DNA from: Orbilia blumenaviensis
Lineage: Eukaryota; Ascomycota; Orbiliomycetes; Orbiliales; Orbiliaceae
DNA length: 64,000 nt
Direction: 5' to 3'
Assembly (NCBI GenBank): GCA_036872755.1
Contig: JAVHNS010000005.1
Location: 1,240,001-1,304,000, forward strand
Below are positions 60,301 through 64,000 of this stretch, piece after piece. Both the position numbers and the translations under genes were made by a program. The notes under the pieces are model-generated. The model did not search any database. It was given only the letters and a program-made list of their open reading frames with translations, and had not been told where the DNA came from. The stretch's first letter is position 1. Every line of letters begins with the position of its first letter.

Positions 60301-61316
60301 AAATACTCATACACCAGTGATGCAGCTGCGTCTTGAACCCTGTCGTTGCCTTGAAAGAGTTCTGTATAGTCATCTATTTGGGGAAATTCCCGGTTCATCT
60401 CGTCGACCATCTCGACAATACTTTCCAACAGCTGTTTATGCCTTGCCAATACCTATAAGCCCTCATAAGTTCAATCGCGTCAGAACTCCATGCCCCACGA
60501 AGGTTTCTAAAATCGGTTCAAATTGAAGTTCCACTACCGTGATAATCAATTTTACTGAACCCCATAAAAGCCCCGCATTTATGGGATCAGCTTGCACAAA
60601 CGTATCGAAGGTCCCGGCGAACGACAATATATTCTCGGAGGCGCGGCCCATACGGTCTACAGCCTTGTCGATGACTTCTTTTTCATTCCATAAATCATAT
60701 TGGGAAGCTAACGCATCTTGAAGCGCCTTAACAGAACGGATTTCATTTTCCTGAATCTCGGCTACCAGAGCTTCTTTGCGGGAAAATAAATTGATCACGT
60801 TTTGGTACCTTTTCTTCCACGCTGAGTCTGTGGTGGACGGGCTGCAGCGCTGGACCGTAATACTATAATATCGGGATACATTAGTCTCATAGTATTGAAC
60901 GGGTTTTTATCATCAACTACGCCATCTCAGAGCTGGTAACGGATGGCTCGGCGGTATAGGGCATGCATGGGTACCAGAACTGCGAGTTTCGTGCGTACTA
61001 CCCATTGCAAGGCCATGGATGACTTACGTTGGAGGACTTCTCCGAGAACTCTGCCCCACCATGCTTTGGTTTTTTCTAAAAAAGAAACGCTTGAACATTT
61101 AAGTGATGAAACCGGCAGCACTGTACTACCCGTCACACAAAGTGCTTCACTTCGCCTGATACTTTCGGTTACCGAGTATGGAAGAGAATAGCTAGCGAAT
61201 AATTTAGTGTATAGAAAGAAAAAAGACCCCCTGCTGCTGCAATGTAAATTTGGATGCGGAAGCTTAAGCACATTATATAACAGGGCCTTTGGGTTAATGC
61301 AGAGAACCCTTGTCAA
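57309..61316 (-). CDS. NLR-type STAND protein: DUF7708-like N-terminus, NB-ARC, TPR-like C-terminus
   Basis: Likely a fungal NLR of the kind used in non-self recognition or innate-type responses. Exons from 60827: 60827-60499, 60452-60254, 60186-59569, 59453-58859, 58784-57693, 57618-57309, plus an uncertain first exon (61316-61028, donor GTAAGT); about 1,140 aa. Seen: an N-terminal helical region with AGLLWGSVKLIIT, as in DUF7708 proteins; NB-ARC with ALWGLGGIGKTQTAIEI (Walker A), WLIIFDNAYEAS (Walker B), GRILFTSRNSEW and ELGGLPLFITHVAGYI (GLPL); then a winged-helix-like segment and C-terminal tetratricopeptide-type helices (SMGRLRCLQGNFEEAISLSR, DNLAFVLKAAGKHQEASEAY). No stop or frame loss is visible, so it is probably intact. 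Confidence 0.85.
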
Positions 61317-61559
61317 AGCTCAATACCGTCTCCACTTAGTCTACAATGAAAGGATAAAGGCTTCAAATTTTCATGTTCCTACATCCATTTCTTTTTATGA
61401 TGTGATCCTACCCGAACTAGTGAAATACATGTATCTTTAGCTAACTGAACAACAGACCTAAATATATGTTCCCTACATGCAAACCCATGCTAGTTTTCAT
61501 GCTGCGTTCCTGTAGAATTATGTGAGGACAGATCAGCTGGCTCTTATAATCATGATTCC

Positions 61560-62611
61560 TCATCCAATGAGATTTTCCGCAAGCTGTTTCAACGAAACAG
61601 CATTTTCCACATTTTCAGTCATCCAGGCAAGGCAGCGTAGGTTATCCTTCATATGCTGTTCATTAGTTGCGGCATCGAGAACTGACACCCCGCACAATGT
61701 TAGCAAACCCAGCAGCAACGAGGGGGGGGTAAAAGAAGTCACTGATTGGATGCTGCGAATTTCATTACTCTCCAAAAGCTCCTGATTTTTTAGCACGCCA
61801 AATGCCTGGTATGTAATGTTATTTTCGCGACAATATTTTCGAACATCTTTGTCATAGTTATTTGACGCTGAAAAGCGATTTTGCACAATCTTTGGTTTAA
61901 TTGTGATTTTTGGATGTTCAGCTAGCCATTTGAGTAAGGGTAACTTCACATTGGAAATCCCCCAGTGACGCATAGTATGGGGAATATGCTGTTCGAGAAC
62001 TTTGCATGCTACGAGCGTCATGTAGGAATCTTCGAGAGGACTATGAAGCAAAATTGCATCAATATAGTTGATGAACTCTCCATTCCCAGTGAGAGCAGCC
62101 GTTCGTGATGATTCCGGGTTCAAATTGGCGATAGATGACGTGGCTGATTCTGCTATCTGATCTGGGATGGACTTTGATTTGTCGAAGGGTTTTTCGCCCT
62201 CATAGTCATGGTGGAACTTGGCTGGCGTGAATTTCGTTTGAATCTGCCCAACATGCAACACCACATCAGCTTTATCGCCTAGAAGACAATAGACAGCTTG
62301 GAACTGCAGACCCAGATTTGTTGCCTTCTTTGTTCGGGCAGCTGACCATCTGCTTCGAGCCATGCCTTCAATCCGAACCCAGCACCCTTTTCGTTATAAT
62401 ATTTTGGCCAGTTGGCCAGATCGAAGTTGCGATAGCCCAGTGATAACGCTTTGTGAATCAGCGCGCTTGTATCTTCGAAACGGCAAGCGGTACCATATAT
62501 CAGTTCCCCTCTTGCTTTATTTCCTGGTACCGGATCCATATCTCCAGGTTGACGACTAGTCGCGAAGAACAGTAGCGTTGTGACAGATATCTTTTTATTC
62601 GGGCTTCTCAT
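61560..62611 (-). CDS. Aldo-keto reductase
   Basis: NADPH-dependent carbonyl reductase of the AKR superfamily; substrate unknown. Exons 62611-62312 and 62243-61560 join in frame at IW|IQTKFTP (327 aa). Catalytic tetrad candidates: Asp in NFDLANWP, Tyr a few residues on in PKYYNEKG, Lys in IQTKFTP and His in DAILLHSPL. Also seen are WGISNVKLPLL, a NRFSASNNYDKDVRKYC cofactor-proximal strand and the C-terminal lid region. The intron 62244-62311 has donor GTCTGC, a less common form. An internal ATG at about residue 25 (MDPVPGNKARG) may be the true start, because the first 24 residues do not look like AKR sequence. Confidence 0.85.
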
Positions 62612-64000
62612 TCGTCCACATATGAGTTCGAAGGATATTGTTAATGTTAATTTTCATGGCCAGAGATAATGCCTGACCGCCCTTAAGAGCAGTCGGGATA
62701 GAGAAATCCTGCGGGCGGGGGATTTGTATGGTGAACGATGCACGGCTGCTGGGCCCCACTTTTGCTGGACTGTTCTTTTATTAAGAGCAACCAGAACTAC
62801 CTACATATACATACATACTGTGCAGTCAATGACCGACTGCTCTTTTGTCCCAACTCTGGCCTGCAGACCACCCGACCTGCAGGCCGTCCCGCCCACCAGC
62901 CTGCCTGTCTACCTGCCTACCGACACTATTACGTTCACAACTTCACGGCCTGCCGAAATCCGTATAATTTACCTAGGTACCTACCTACCTATCTATGGAT
63001 AAAATAATAGTGGCACCAGCTAAAGGTTATAAAATGGAACTTCAAAATCTCAATAACATTTGTGTTATACTGTTATCATTTTTTTGTTGTCGTTGAGTTG
63101 ACGTCAAGCTAGACTTTTCGCTATACCAATTTTGGTGGGTTTGGTGATGATTTCGCTTGCCTAGTGGAACCGCTAACTTGGTTCTGGTTTAACGTCTCGC
63201 AAATTGCGTGATCGGCGGCCCGGCTCATTGGATGGATAATGCAACACACTCTTGTATTCTGACTATAATACATCCCCAAATGCCCTTTGGTGAAGAACAA
63301 ATAACTAAGGCAACGAGACCGACTAAGGCTCAAAAGAAACTATTTACAAAATAAAACATAATCAACCCCCAATGATAGTCTTAGCCATCTTAAAAAATAA
63401 AAATCACTGCCCACAAAGCTGTTTTGGTAGTAGGTCTCATTATGTGATCTTACAGATCCATAATGAATATCTTTCAAGAAGTGTATAATCTCAAACAAAC
63501 CTTGCAGGTCTATGACCTTATCTCACGCCAATTTTTGTCATCGCACAAAAAACGATGCCTTTCTGTTACGCTAGGTTTGACAATGAGGCCAAGCTTTTGG
63601 TTTGCCAGAGTCTCATTATAACCGGACGAGGCTGCTCATTACAAGACGAGGCTGTTCTCATTGACGTGTTTGCAATTTTTCCCCTCCCGAATAATTTTAT
63701 ATTGTACACCAAATCCAACAAAACCCTGGCAAAATATTATGAAGTCATGGAATTTTAGTTTTTTAATATAATAGTTCTTAAATACCAGCTAAAACCTTGG
63801 CAAAATATCATGAAGTTGTGGAATTTAATTATATAATAATTCTTAAATACCTAGGTAGCTACCTAGGTAGGTATTATATTCACATATTTAAAGGTTTTGA
63901 TTTGTTAGGTACCTACCTAATATAGTTCTTTTGTTTCTTAACATGCAGGATAAACACTATTCATACTGTGGTCTTATTGCACCATCACTATTACTAGGCA
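62612..64000. other. Terminal intergenic region
   Basis: 1.4 kb without a gene. Contains TACCTAGG-type motifs at 62971-62992, 63848-63876 and 63906-63919, and an imperfect tandem repeat at 63721-63851. Confidence 0.55.
63721..63851. repeat. Imperfect tandem direct repeat, two copies of about 65 bp
   Basis: Copy 1 (63721-63786) and copy 2 (63792-63851) share AAACCyTGGCAAAATAT, AyATGAAGT..TGGAATTT and TTCTTAAATAC, with mismatches mainly C/T or A/G transitions and short gaps in the AT-rich centre. Confidence 0.8.

Noticed and set aside
1..64000. CRISPR arrays, prophage, bacterial operons, complete DNA or LTR transposons
   Set aside because: No regularly spaced repeats, no transposase, reverse transcriptase or integrase motifs in any frame. 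The gene structures are eukaryotic.

Overview
The window reads as nuclear DNA of a filamentous ascomycete (Pezizomycotina); nothing here fixes the class. The support is many short spliceosomal introns (mostly 45-150 nt, GT..AG with CTAAC/CTGAC-type branch sites), an alpha-aminoadipate lysine gene (LYS4), a STRIPAK Far11 gene, a DUF7708-like/NB-ARC/TPR NLR, and pol III tRNA genes with T-run terminators. About 18 protein genes in 64 kb is sparse for such a genome, and several stretches of 1.4-7.2 kb hold no gene I can support. Exon boundaries were inferred by eye from reading frame, splice consensus and remembered family sequence; no search was run.

Layout. 0.3-2.7 kb: two tandem F-box paralogues (-). 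4.3-7.2 kb: an intron-containing tRNA-Met(CAT) and homoaconitase LYS4 (-). 7.7-11.6 kb: STRIPAK subunit Far11/HAM-2/PRO22 (-), whose conserved C-terminal tail follows an in-frame TAG or a very small intron. 13.7-15.5 kb: an MFS sugar (alpha-glucoside-type) transporter (-). 18.8-19.8 kb: a MaoC/hotdog protein (-). 20.3-23.3 kb: tRNA isopentenyltransferase MOD5 (+) converging on a DUF1479 oxygenase (-) with only 6 bp between stop codons. 24.7-32.6 kb is the densest block: dolichyl-diphosphatase CAX4 (+), SNARE SEC22 (-), an ASX-homology (ASXH/DEUBAD) protein (+), a small serine-palmitoyltransferase subunit (+) and the kinetochore protein Mis6/CENP-I (-). 32.6-39.8 kb is a gene desert with many homopolymer tracts. 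39.8-43.2 kb: a GH3-like protein fused to GNAT acetyltransferase modules, with GH3 catalytic residues apparently lost. 46.7-53.8 kb: LOC1 (+), an alpha/beta hydrolase of the YheT/Eeb1 type (-), a decayed tRNA-like element, a PX-associated (PXB/DUF3818) protein (+) and a Derlin (-). 55.5 kb: tRNA-Thr(AGT). 57.3-62.6 kb: an NLR with TPR-like C-terminus and an aldo-keto reductase (both -). The last 1.4 kb is intergenic with an imperfect tandem repeat.

The genes are mainly housekeeping functions in no evident cluster: ER/secretory (CAX4, SEC22, Derlin, small SPT subunit), RNA/ribosome (MOD5, LOC1), chromosome (Mis6, ASXH), signalling (Far11) and metabolism (LYS4, MFS, AKR). I see no secondary-metabolite cluster, complete transposon, CRISPR array or prophage. 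The most unusual items are the GH3-GNAT fusion with a missing catalytic triad, the TAG/micro-intron in far11, and the tRNA-like relic.
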